DNA of 64,000 bases from Flavobacteriales bacterium (lineage in GTDB: Bacteria > Bacteroidota > Bacteroidia > Flavobacteriales_D > Sanyastnellaceae), in contig PKDZ01000018.1 in assembly GCA_002862785.1 (NCBI GenBank), forward strand, positions 19,842 to 83,841, read 5' to 3'. The notes below the pieces were generated by a model. It made no database searches, was not told the DNA's origin, and saw only the letters and a list, made by a program, of their open reading frames with translations. The position numbers were made by a program, and so were the translations under genes. Below are positions 1-8,455 of the stretch, in pieces. Positions within the stretch are counted from its first letter, which is position 1, and every line of letters begins with the position of its first letter.

Positions 1-1
1 T

Positions 2-3000
2 GACGCCTGTAACTACGACGCGGCGGCCACCATCGATGATGGTTCCTGCGTTTTCGCAGACGATCCTTGTGAGACGTGCAATGCAGACGGTACGGTCAAT
101 CCGAACGACGATGACGGCGACGGCGTCTGCAATGCCGATGAGACGGAGGGATGTACTGACCCAGAAGCTTGTAATGCCGGTGATTTCACGGATACGGACA
201 ACAGTCTTTGCGAGTACCCCGCCGATGTGAATGGTGGCATTACCAACCTCGACTGCGACGGCAATTGCTACAACGATGCCGACGGAGACGGCGTGTGTGA
301 CGAGGACGAGATCGCCGGTTGTACCGACGAGAACGCCTGTGACTACGACGCGTCCGCCACGGACGACGATGGCTCCTGCACGTACCCGATCGACATCTAC
401 GGCATCGATTACGTGGACTGTGACGGCGAGTGCCTGAACGACGCCGATGGCGACGGAGTCTGCAACGAAGACGAGACGGAGAGCTGCACGGACCCCGAGG
501 CCTGCAACTACGACGACAACCCGCTTGCCGACACGGACAACACGCTCTGTGTTTACGCCAGCGACATCTATGGAGTGAACAACGTCGATTGTGACGGTGA
601 GTGCCTGAACGATGCCGACGGTGACGGAGTCTGTGATGAAGACGAAATCGCCGGTTGTACCGACGAGGGCGCCAACAACTATGACGCCTCCGCCACGGAC
701 GACGACGGATCTTGCACGGGTTGCACGAATCCGATTGCCGACAACTACTACGCTGGCGCCGACATCGACGATGGCACCTGTGTGATCAGTGGTTGTACCG
801 AGTCCGAGGCCTGCAACTACTTCGCCGAGGCGAATAACGATGACGGTTCCTGCCAGTACCCGATTGACCTCTATGGAGTTGACTTTGTGGACTGTGATGA
901 TGTCTGCCTAAACGACCTTGATGCTGACGGCTTGTGTAATGAAGAAGAGTTGTTGACATCCGAAGGAGGGGCCATTGATGTGGCACTCGCATCCGGTGCT
1001 GCCATAGACAGCTCAGCTGCCTTACTTGGCTCTACTTTGGACGATCCTTCCGCAGCTTCATGTGGGTCAGTCTTCCTCCCAGTTGACGCTGCGTGGGATG
1101 CTGCTGGATACAACCTGAATACGCTCCCCGCGGAAATTCTCGCTGAGCTCATGGAGGGTCACTTCTTCCCAGGGCTTTGCGGTCCGATGACCGATGGTGC
1201 GTCCTACACGAACAGTTTGGGAGAAGCCTTCACCTACTCTGAAGCCGCCAATAGTTTAATCAATGGAGATGGTGATGCCTTTGTCATCATTGATGGTGGA
1301 TTCCTTTTTGGAGGCGACAGTTACCTGTATTCCGTTGGTAGTGTGATTCCTCTCGACAGTGCTGACCCTTGTTTGGGCTGTGCAAGCTTGGACATGGATG
1401 GTGATCTTTCCAATTACACGGTGGAATGCGAAAGCGAGTTGCTCACAGCGACTGCAGCTTCTGCTACGGCATATGCTTGTTCTGAATTGGAATTGGATGC
1501 TGTTTACAGCGATAAGTTTCTTTTCGATGGGCAAAATCAGATGGAAATGGGGGGCGGAACGAGCCAAACGTGGAATGTGCTGACGGCTGGTGATGACCCG
1601 AACTTCAACAACGGTACGGACGCCCTGCTGCAGTTCTATGACATCGACGGCAACATGGGTGAGGCCGTGTACTTCGTGGAGGACCTCTCCGCAGGTGGTG
1701 TCACCCTGACCCAGTACGAGAACGGCACGGCCATTCTCGAGGGTGCTGTGGTGGACATGGACAATCCGAACCGCGGTCTCGACCTCCACTTCTACTTCCA
1801 GAACCGCACCGCTGGCGACGCGTGGGGTGGTGGATTCAAGAACGACTACGGTTGTGCCGTCAACACCGACGAGTGGACCATGTACGTCCTCAACGACGAC
1901 ATGAGCTACGCCACCGGCCGCGGCGACTGGCAGTTTGGAACGCTCCTGCGTTTCAACCACCAGCCGGCCAGCCAGTACTTCGGCTACCAGCTCGGTGACG
2001 GAGCCAACAACCACAACTGCGACGCCAACGGATTCTCCGGATGGTTCAACTGGAGTGGTGCCATCGCCGGCGAGGCCGCCTTCGGTCAGGCTGGTGACAT
2101 CATCGCGACCCTCGACCCGACGGTCGACCACGCGACGGACTGCCAGGATGGTGAGTTCGTGGAGTTCCACTACGTGGCCTACGACGAGCTCTGCAACATT
2201 GCCCAGCTCAACATCCAGAACGTGACCCGCGACGACGTGACCGCCCCGACCTACGTGTCCGGTGGTGACGACATCACCCTCGACTGCGCGGTCAGCGAGC
2301 AGTGGCTGCTGGACAACCCGGCCGACGCCGAGGTGGTCCTCTTCAGCGACAACTGCGACGACAGCGAATACGGCTGTGCCGCCGGCTTCGACCCGAACAC
2401 CGCCGGCTTCGCCGACGGCGACGATGTCTTCGTGTGCGTTGAGCTCGTGGGGGAGACCATGACCCAGTACACGGCAAGCAGCTGCCGCACGCTCCAGCGT
2501 ACCTGGGTGGCCACGGACTGCTTCGGCAACCAAGCCTTCCACGTAAAGACCATCACAATCGAGGACAACACCGCTCCGGAAGTGGACGTGACGGCTCCGG
2601 CCGACATCACACTCAACGTGAACGGTCTCTGCTATGTCGACCTCGACCCGAGCAACACGGGTGAGGGCATGCCGAGCTACAGCGACAATTGTGATCTCGC
2701 CGACACGGGCATGAGCTACAGCGACCTCATTGTCGACAGCGTCAGCACCGGTTGCTACAGCATCATCCGAACCTGGACCGTCATGGCGACGGACAGCTGC
2801 GGCAACGCCAACGCTGCTAGCGACAACCAGCGCATCGACATTCAGGACCTGATTGCTCCGAGCTTCAGCTACCTCCCGGTCGACACCATCGAGTGTGACC
2901 TCTGGGGTGACTGCTCCTACGAGTACCTGAACAGCATTGGATTGGCCACGGCCATGGACAACTGCGAGCTGAGCCACGTCGACGTGGACTGCACGCCGCT

Positions 3001-6000
3001 CTCCAGTGCCTGTACTGACGACTACATCGTCGACTACACGGCCTACGACATGTGCGGCAACAGCACGTCCATCCAGCAGATCGTGGTCACCTCTGACTTC
3101 ACGGCCCCCGCGTTCACGTTCGCTCCGGCGGACCTCACGCTCGAGTGTAGCGACGCTTCCCTCACGGGCGACGTTGACGGATACGCCGTGCCGGTCTACA
3201 CCCCGGGTGACGGCCTCCACGCTGAAGCCATGGACAACTGCGATCCCGAGATCTTCGTGACCTACGAAGATGTGATCCTGTCCACTTCCTGTGCTCAGGA
3301 GTACACCATCCGCCGTACGTACAGCGTGTACGACTGCGATGAAAACCTCGCTCAGCACGTTCAGGACATCACCATCGACGACAGCACGGCTCCGGAGTTC
3401 ACCTCCTTCCCAGCCGACGTGGCCGACGTGGAGTGCGACGCCGTTCCGGCTGTGGCCGATCTTGGTAGCCTGGCTGCCAGCGACAATTGCGACGGCAACC
3501 CCAGCATCTCCTACGATGGAGAGGTTCGCACGGACGGTGACTGCGAGGACAGCTACACGCTGGAGCGCGCGTGGACGACGGTCGACTGTGCCGGCAACAG
3601 CCACACGCAGACCCAGACCATCACGGTGGTCGACACGCAGGCTCCGGCTCTGAGCATCGACTGCCCGGCCGACATGTTGCATGAAAATGAGTGCTTCGGT
3701 CAGGGTTCAGGCCCGGCTGACGTGACCTTCACGTTCATCACGGATGCTTACGGCAGCGGTGAAGCTTCCGCCATCGTTTATGATGCCGACGGTGCTGAGG
3801 TGGCCAACTACCCGCTGGGTTACTTCATGGATAGCGACACCACCAGTGAAACCTTGACGCTCAATCCGGGTGCCTACACCATTGTCCTTGGAGACGATTG
3901 GGGTGACGGATGGTCTTGGGCGCCGGCCACGGGTGAGGACGCTGTGAGCCTCTCCGGAGGAGCCACCGGATCTCTTGATTTCCTCGGTGGAGCTTCGGCT
4001 TCCCTCGCATTCGATGTCAATGGTGATGCCAGCGCTCAACTCTCGACGGCCACCAACGGTGAGCCGGCTTGGAGCGCCAGCGACAACTGTGATGCCGACG
4101 TGCAAGTGAGCTACACCTACAGTGATGACATCGTGGCTGATTGCAGCAGCGGTGACAGTGCCGACGAGGGCGGGTACACCGTTACGCGGACGTTTACGGT
4201 GACGGCCACGGACAACTGTGGCAACGCCACGACGCTGACTTGTGACCAGATTATCACCTTCACGGACACTGAAGCTCCGGCCATGTCCGATGACGCGGGT
4301 GAGCTTTACCCGGCTTCGATTCCCTGCGCTGACATGGGCGATCCGTACGACACCAGCTTCATGCCGGTGGGTGCCACGGACAACTGTGACAGCGAGCCGA
4401 TGATGGAGGTGGCGAATGCTTACTTGACCTCGGGTTCCTGCCCGGGAACGTGGGTGCGTCATTGGGTGGCCTATGATGACTGCGGCAACATGTCCGCCGA
4501 AGCCATCCAGTACATTCCGACCTACGACATCGTGGCGCCGGAGGTGAGCATTGCCTGCCCGGGCATTTCCTCCACCGGAGGTCCGGCTGACGTGCTCTTC
4601 ACGTTCACCACGGACCAGTATGGCGGAGCGGAAGCGTTTGCGACCATTACGGACAGTGAGGGCGCCATCGTGGCCGACTACCCGCTGGGTTCCTTCCCGA
4701 GCAGCGCGGTGACTGAGGAGACGGTGAGTCTTGAACCCGGTACCTACACCATCACGCTTGGTGACGATTGGGGTGACGGATGGGCCTGGGCTCCGGCCAC
4801 TGGAGAAGACGCCGTTGTCATCTCCGGAGGAGCTTCCGGCTCTCTCGACTTCCTCGGCGGAAGTGAGGCTTCGCTTGAGTTCGCTGTCACGGGTGGTGGC
4901 GGAGGTTCCACCACGACGACCGTCTACCTTGACGAGAACTGCGACGTGGACTTGAGCCCCGATGCTCTTGGATACGCCACGTCCGAGTACAGCGACGATT
5001 GTGACACGGATCCGGCCCTGAGCATCACCTACAGCGATGGTCCGCGTGACTACGCTTGCGGCGAGGAGACGGGAACCTTCACGTTCACCCGGACGTGGAC
5101 GGCTACGGTCACCGACCTGTGCGGCAACAGCAGCTCTGCTTCCTGTGACCAGACCATCACGGCCATCGACAATTCCGCTCCGACTCTGGAGCTGGATTGC
5201 CCGCCGAGCGCAAACCTCATCAACGTCTGCTGGGCAGATGTGGATACGAGCCTCGCCGCGCTGGGTGCGGTTCAGTGGACGGCCTTGGATAACTGCGATG
5301 AGAACCTCGACGTCAGCTACACCTACAGCGACGAGCTTGAGTTCGACTGCAGCCTGATTGGAGTGGACGCCAACCCTGAGGGTAGCTACAACTTCACCCG
5401 GACCTTCGTGGTGACGGCTGTGGACTGCAACGGCAACACGACCACTGAGACTTGCTCGCACTTCATCAACACGTTCGACCTGACGGCTCCGACCATCGAA
5501 CTGACCTGTCCGGATACGGCCACGGTTCAGCACGACGAGAGCTGCATGGCCGATCTCGACCCGTCCAATACGGGCAGCGCCTTCGCCACGGCGACGGACG
5601 ATTGCGACACGGACGTGACCATCACGTACAGCTACACGGACGGTGCTCCGACCTACACCTGTGGAAACGGTGGCTACGAATTCACCCGGACGTGGACGGC
5701 CACGGCCGAGGACGACTGTGGCAATGAGTCCAGCACGTCCTGTGACCAGCTCATCATCGTTGAGGACAACATCGCTCCGGAGGCCAGCATCACCTGCCCG
5801 GCTGACATCGCGGTGAGCCTTGACGAGAACTGTGAGGCTGATCTCAGCACGGATGCTCTCGGTATGGCCACGGGTTCCGGCACGGACAACTGCGACAGCG
5901 ACGTCGACATGGAGATCACCTACGAGGATGCGGCTCCGACGTACACCTGCACGGGTGATGACGACCAGCTCGATGGTTCCTACAGCTTCGTGCGGACATT

Positions 6001-8164
6001 CACGGCCACGGCCACGGACGACTGCGGCAACACGCACAGCGTGAGCTGTGACCAGACGATCACCGTCAACGACGAGATGGCGCCGACGCAGATCTTCCCG
6101 AACCTCGCCACGGACACGCTCTACCTCGACCTGGACTGCTACGCCGACCTCACGCCGGCGTCCATCCCGGCTCCGGAGACGAGCGACAACTGCGACAGCG
6201 ATGTGGCTGCCGTGGTGACGTATGAGGACAATGCCGCCACCTTCGGCTCCCTCTTCGGTGAAGTGACCGTCGAAGTGGAGACGGTGGCCGAGCACACGGA
6301 CGGCGACCTCGCTGGAATGAGCACCTACCGCATCTACGCGGTTCTGCCCCAGGAAGGCGACTTCCTCAGCTCGATCAGCGGTGAGGGTTCCTTCAGCACG
6401 CAGATCCGCACGTCGACGAGCTTCTACCAGCACCCGCTGGGAGCGTCCACGCCGACCTTCATCAATCCGGCCCTCTACAGTGGGTTCCCGGAGCTCGAGT
6501 ACGACAGCTACATGACCATCGGTCTCGACCAGCAGCCGGACCTCGGCGCAGGTGAGGGCGCGATCAACGTCGCTGGCAACTGGGGCAACGACTTCGAGAA
6601 CGGCGGTGACGTCATCCTCAACGGTCAGTTCGGTGGTGCCTGGTTCGCCCTGAATGGAGATGCCAATGGCTTTGCCGGCGCCGACCGCCGCGTGCTCGTG
6701 GCGCAGGTCACGACCGACGGAACCGTCAACGGTCAGATCTTCGCCCAGGTGTTCCCGCAGGGTGACGGTGCCAGCGCCCAGCTCTTCACCGCCACCATCG
6801 GTGACGGTTGCGAGGGCGACGACGCCACCATCGAGGGAAGCTACGTGGTCTCCCGCCTCTGGACGTCCATGATCACGGACGACTGCGGCAACGAGGATAC
6901 GGCCTATGCCTACCAGTACATCGTGGTGCTCGACACCATCGCCCCGCAGTTCACGAACACCTGTGACATCGACAACGGTGAGACGGTGGAGTACACTTGC
7001 GGTGATGACAACGGAAACGGTGTGAACGACATCTTCGACTTCATCGAGATTCCGGATCCCTGTGCTCCGTCCTACATCGAGAACTGTGATAGCGAAGTGG
7101 CCCTGACCATGACGTCCACGGAGTCCGGCTACCTGCCGACGGATGACATCTCCAACTACTGCATGCCGAGCAACGTCGAGGCCATCGCCAACGGCGAGAC
7201 CTGTGACGACCGCGCTCCGGAGGCCATCCGCCTCTTCAACTTCAGCGGAGGGGAGTCCTACACCCTCGTGGACGGTGGCAGCAGCATTGTCGAGATCATG
7301 GCCGACAGCTCCATGCACATCGTGATGGAGGTGGAGAATGCAGCAGGCGACGCCGGCTTCATCTTCGACGCCATGTACGCCGGTGGTCACGACTGGAACG
7401 AGTGGCTCGCCCTGCCGGGAATGCACAACTACAAGAAGGACTGTGCTGAGATCTTCCCGGGCATCGAGATTTGGACTGAGTGGATCTACTACATCATGGA
7501 TGGTGGTACCATGAGCGGTACGGGTCGCTACGCTGGTTCCGAGTTCGCACTCAGCCACCAGCCGTTGAACGCCTACTACGGCCTGCAGGTCGGTGAGGGT
7601 GCCAACAACAAGAACGAGAACTACGGTGCCAGCGCCTGGTTCTTCTGGACGGGTGAGTACGTGCTCGACGGCGCCAGCCAAGGCACGATGGCCTCCAGCG
7701 GAGACATCTTCATGGACCTCGACTGCTGCCTCGGATGGCAGATCGACTACGAGTACACCGTGGTGGACGACTGTGGCAACAGCAACGGATTCAGCTACAC
7801 CGACCTCGGTACGGGTGACTTCGGCAACAGCGCCAACAGCACGGTCAGCGGTGGTCACACGCCGGTGGACATCACGGCCGGTACGAGCAGCCTGAAGGAT
7901 CCGATCCGCATCACGGGCCTCCAGCCGAACCCGACGAACGACATCTCCACGCTTGGATTCGTGGTGTCCAACAACATGCGCCTGCGCATCGACCTGTACA
8001 CCATGAGCGGTGGCTACGTCGCTGAGTTGTTCGACGGCAACGCAAGCGAGGATGTCCAGTACATGCTCGACATCGATGCCACGTCGCTGTCCAGCGGCAT
8101 GTACCAGATCCGCATGTCGAGCAACGATTACGTGCTCGTCAAGAAGCTCCTCGTGAGCGAGTGA
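2..8164 (+). CDS. Giant secreted multidomain adhesin-like protein with T9SS type A C-terminus (5' end outside window)
   Basis: The frame is open from base 2, so the GTG at 227 is not the start and the N-terminus lies upstream. Domains by base position: acidic GCTD...DDGSC repeats with DADGDGVCDEDE calcium-type loops (2-950); a FAS1-like stretch containing FLPVDAAW (about 955-1380); a domain with LRFNHQP and GDGANN (about 1516-2225); many HYR/Ig-like repeats marked by SDNCD, TRTWTATATD and CGN (2226-6240 and 6800-7110), interrupted by two DWGDGW domains (about 3706-4030 and 4555-4890); a GAWFALNGDANG domain (about 6262-6795); a second HQP/GANN domain (about 7217-7745); and a T9SS type A sorting domain with LQPNPTND and LSSGMYQIRM (7910-8161). 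Such proteins are exported by the type IX system and held at the cell surface; a role in adhesion is inferred. Only the paired hairpins at 8193 and 8398 follow it. At least 2720 residues are visible. Confidence 0.85.
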   Translation, partial: DACNYDAAATIDDGSCVFADDPCETCNADGTVNPNDDDGDGVCNADETEGCTDPEACNAGDFTDTDNSLCEYPADVNGGITNLDCDGNCYNDADGDGVCDEDEIAGCTDENACDYDASATDDDGSCTYPIDIYGIDYVDCDGECLNDADGDGVCNEDETESCTDPEACNYDDNPLADTDNTLCVYASDIYGVNNVDCDGECLNDADGDGVCDEDEIAGCTDEGANNYDASATDDDGSCTGCTNPIADNYYAGADIDDGTCVISGCTESEACNYFAEANNDDGSCQYPIDLYGVDFVDCDDVCLNDLDADGLCNEEELLTSEGGAIDVALASGAAIDSSAALLGSTLDDPSAASCGSVFLPVDAAWDAAGYNLNTLPAEILAELMEGHFFPGLCGPMTDGASYTNSLGEAFTYSEAANSLINGDGDAFVIIDGGFLFGGDSYLYSVGSVIPLDSADPCLGCASLDMDGDLSNYTVECESELLTATAASATAYACSELELDAVYSDKFLFDGQNQMEMGGGTSQTWNVLTAGDDPNFNNGTDALLQFYDIDGNMGEAVYFVEDLSAGGVTLTQYENGTAILEGAVVDMDNPNRGLDLHFYFQNRTAGDAWGGGFKNDYGCAVNTDEWTMYVLNDDMSYATGRGDWQFGTLLRFNHQPASQYFGYQLGDGANNHNCDANGFSGWFNWSGAIAGEAAFGQAGDIIATLDPTVDHATDCQDGEFVEFHYVAYDELCNIAQLNIQNVTRDDVTAPTYVSGGDDITLDCAVSEQWLLDNPADAEVVLFSDNCDDSEYGCAAGFDPNTAGFADGDDVFVCVELVGETMTQYTASSCRTLQRTWVATDCFGNQAFHVKTITIEDNTAPEVDVTAPADITLNVNGLCYVDLDPSNTGEGMPSYSDNCDLADTGMSYSDLIVDSVSTGCYSIIRTWTVMATDSCGNANAASDNQRIDIQDLIAPSFSYLPVDTIECDLWGDCSYEYLNSIGLATAMDNCELSHVDVDCTPLSSACTDDYIVDYTAYDMCGNSTSIQQIVVTSDFTAPAFTFAPADLTLECSDASLTGDVDGYAVPVYTPGDGLHAEAMDNCDPEIFVTYEDVILSTSCAQEYTIRRTYSVYDCDENLAQHVQDITIDDSTAPEFTSFPADVADVECDAVPAVADLGSLAASDNCDGNPSISYDGEVRTDGDCEDSYTLERAWTTVDCAGNSHTQTQTITVVDTQAPALSIDCPADMLHENECFGQGSGPADVTFTFITDAYGSGEASAIVYDADGAEVANYPLGYFMDSDTTSETLTLNPGAYTIVLGDDWGDGWSWAPATGEDAVSLSGGATGSLDFLGGASASLAFDVNGDASAQLSTATNGEPAWSASDNCDADVQVSYTYSDDIVADCSSGDSADEGGYTVTRTFTVTATDNCGNATTLTCDQIITFTDTEAPAMSDDAGELYPASIPCADMGDPYDTSFMPVGATDNCDSEPMMEVANAYLTSGSCPGTWVRHWVAYDDCGNMSAEAIQYIPTYDIVAPEVSIACPGISSTGGPADVLFTFTTDQYGGAEAFATITDSEGAIVADYPLGSFPSSAVTEETVSLEPGTYTITLGDDWGDGWAWAPATGEDAVVISGGASGSLDFLGGSEASLEFAVTGGGGGSTTTTVYLDENCDVDLSPDALGYATSEYSDDCDTDPALSITYSDGPRDYACGEETGTFTFTRTWTATVTDLCGNSSSASCDQTITAIDNSAPTLELDCPPSANLINVCWADVDTSLAALGAVQWTALDNCDENLDVSYTYSDELEFDCSLIGVDANPEGSYNFTRTFVVTAVDCNGNTTTETCSHFINTFDLTAPTIELTCPDTATVQHDESCMADLDPSNTGSAFATATDDCDTDVTITYSYTDGAPTYTCGNGGYEFTRTWTATAEDDCGNESSTSCDQLIIVEDNIAPEASITCPADIAVSLDENCEADLSTDALGMATGSGTDNCDSDVDMEITYEDAAPTYTCTGDDDQLDGSYSFVRTFTATATDDCGNTHSVSCDQTITVNDEMAPTQIFPNLATDTLYLDLDCYADLTPASIPAPETSDNCDSDVAAVVTYEDNAATFGSLFGEVTVEVETVAEHTDGDLAGMSTYRIYAVLPQEGDFLSSISGEGSFSTQIRTSTSFYQHPLGASTPTFINPALYSGFPELEYDSYMTIGLDQQPDLGAGEGAINVAGNWGNDFENGGDVILNGQFGGAWFALNGDANGFAGADRRVLVAQVTTDGTVNGQIFAQVFPQGDGASAQLFTATIGDGCEGDDATIEGSYVVSRLWTSMITDDCGNEDTAYAYQYIVVLDTIAPQFTNTCDIDNGETVEYTCGDDNGNGVNDIFDFIEIPDPCAPSYIENCDSEVALTMTSTESGYLPTDDISNYCMPSNVEAIANGETCDDRAPEAIRLFNFSGGESYTLVDGGSSIVEIMADSSMHIVMEVENAAGDAGFIFDAMYAGGHDWNEWLALPGMHNYKKDCAEIFPGIEIWTEWIYYIMDGGTMSGTGRYAGSEFALSHQPLNAYYGLQVGEGANNKNENYGASAWFFWTGEYVLDGASQGTMASSGDIFMDLDCCLGWQIDYEYTVVDDCGNSNGFSYTDLGTGDFGNSANSTVSGGHTPVDITAGTSSLKDPIRITGLQPNPTNDISTLGFVVSNNMRLRIDLYTMSGGYVAELFDGNASEDVQYMLDIDATSLSSGMYQIRMSSNDYVLVKKLLVSE

Positions 8165-8192
8165 TCTTCGGACCTCTGAGATTCTGATATCG

Positions 8193-8228
8193 GAAGGCCG
8201 TCCCGCAAGGGGCGGCCTTCTGCTTTTT
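8193..8228 (+). terminator. Rho-independent terminator of the giant secreted protein gene
   Basis: A 12-bp stem (GAAGGCCGTCCC with GGGGCGGCCTTC, one G-U pair) closes a GCAA tetraloop and is followed by TGCTTTTT. It starts 28 bases after the stop codon. Confidence 0.85.
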
Positions 8229-8248
8229 CCGGGGGTGGTGAGGTGGTG

Positions 8249-8284
8249 TTGACGGATGTCATCCGATCGGGTGACGGAGGTCGC
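8249..8284. promoter_or_regulatory. Tandem palindrome operator, locus A
   Basis: TTGAC-GGAT-GTCAT (8249-8262) is followed, after 8 bases, by GTGAC-GGAG-GTCGC (8271-8284). The centres are 22 bp apart, exactly as at 16344-16379 and 18504-18539. The half-sites resemble the 5-N4-5 geometry of Crp/Fnr-family sites; the regulator is unknown. Confidence 0.5.
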
Positions 8285-8436
8285 CGGATGGCGGAAAGGG
8301 GCACCCCACATTTACAGTGTCTGACAGGGGCAAACGAAGCGGAAACGCTCAACACACGCCCCGGAACATCAGCAAGCATGGTTTTGGTTTCTTTCCAGGG
8401 GAGGTGATCGCAACGGCGTTCACCTCCCCGCTTTTT
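8285..8436 (+). ncRNA. Candidate small RNA A (GGTTTTGGTT family)
   Basis: This stretch has no convincing gene. It holds a hairpin with GGGGC (8327-8331) pairing GCCCC (8358-8362) around an inner AGCG-GAAA-CGCT stem-loop (8338-8349), then GGTTTTGGTTT (8380-8390), then a terminator-type hairpin (8398-8436). The same 10-base string before a hairpin occurs at 18610 and 39512. No clear promoter is visible, so the 5' end is a guess placed just after the tandem palindromes. Confidence 0.35.
8398..8436 (+). terminator. Second Rho-independent terminator before xseA
   Basis: A perfect 10-bp stem (GGGGAGGTGA with TCACCTCCCC) has a 12-base loop and is followed by GCTTTTTAT. A second terminator about 170 bases after the first implies a separate transcript between them. 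Confidence 0.75.
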
Positions 8437-8441
8437 ATGGG

Positions 8442-8449
8442 TATGTTGG
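8442..8449 (+). promoter_or_regulatory. -7 promoter element of xseA
   Basis: TATGTTGG, 6 bases before the GTG start. It supports the GTG at 8456 as the start. Confidence 0.5.
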
Positions 8450-8455
8450 TCCTCT

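Noticed and set aside
1256..3682. 808-codon minus-strand frame
   Set aside because: Same kind of shadow opposite the giant protein; no recognisable motifs.
227..8164. GTG at 227 as the start of the giant protein
   Set aside because: The same frame continues upstream to base 2 with the same repeat type and no stop, so 227 is internal.
3707..8311. Very long open frame (1534 codons) on the minus strand opposite the giant protein
   Set aside because: It is an antisense shadow created by strong third-position GC bias; its translation is rich in R, V, H and D with no domain, and the plus strand has clear repeats and a T9SS end.
8380..8390. GGTTTTGGTT as a -33 promoter box
   Set aside because: No TAnnTTTG-like element lies about 20 bases downstream at any of the three loci; a hairpin is there instead.
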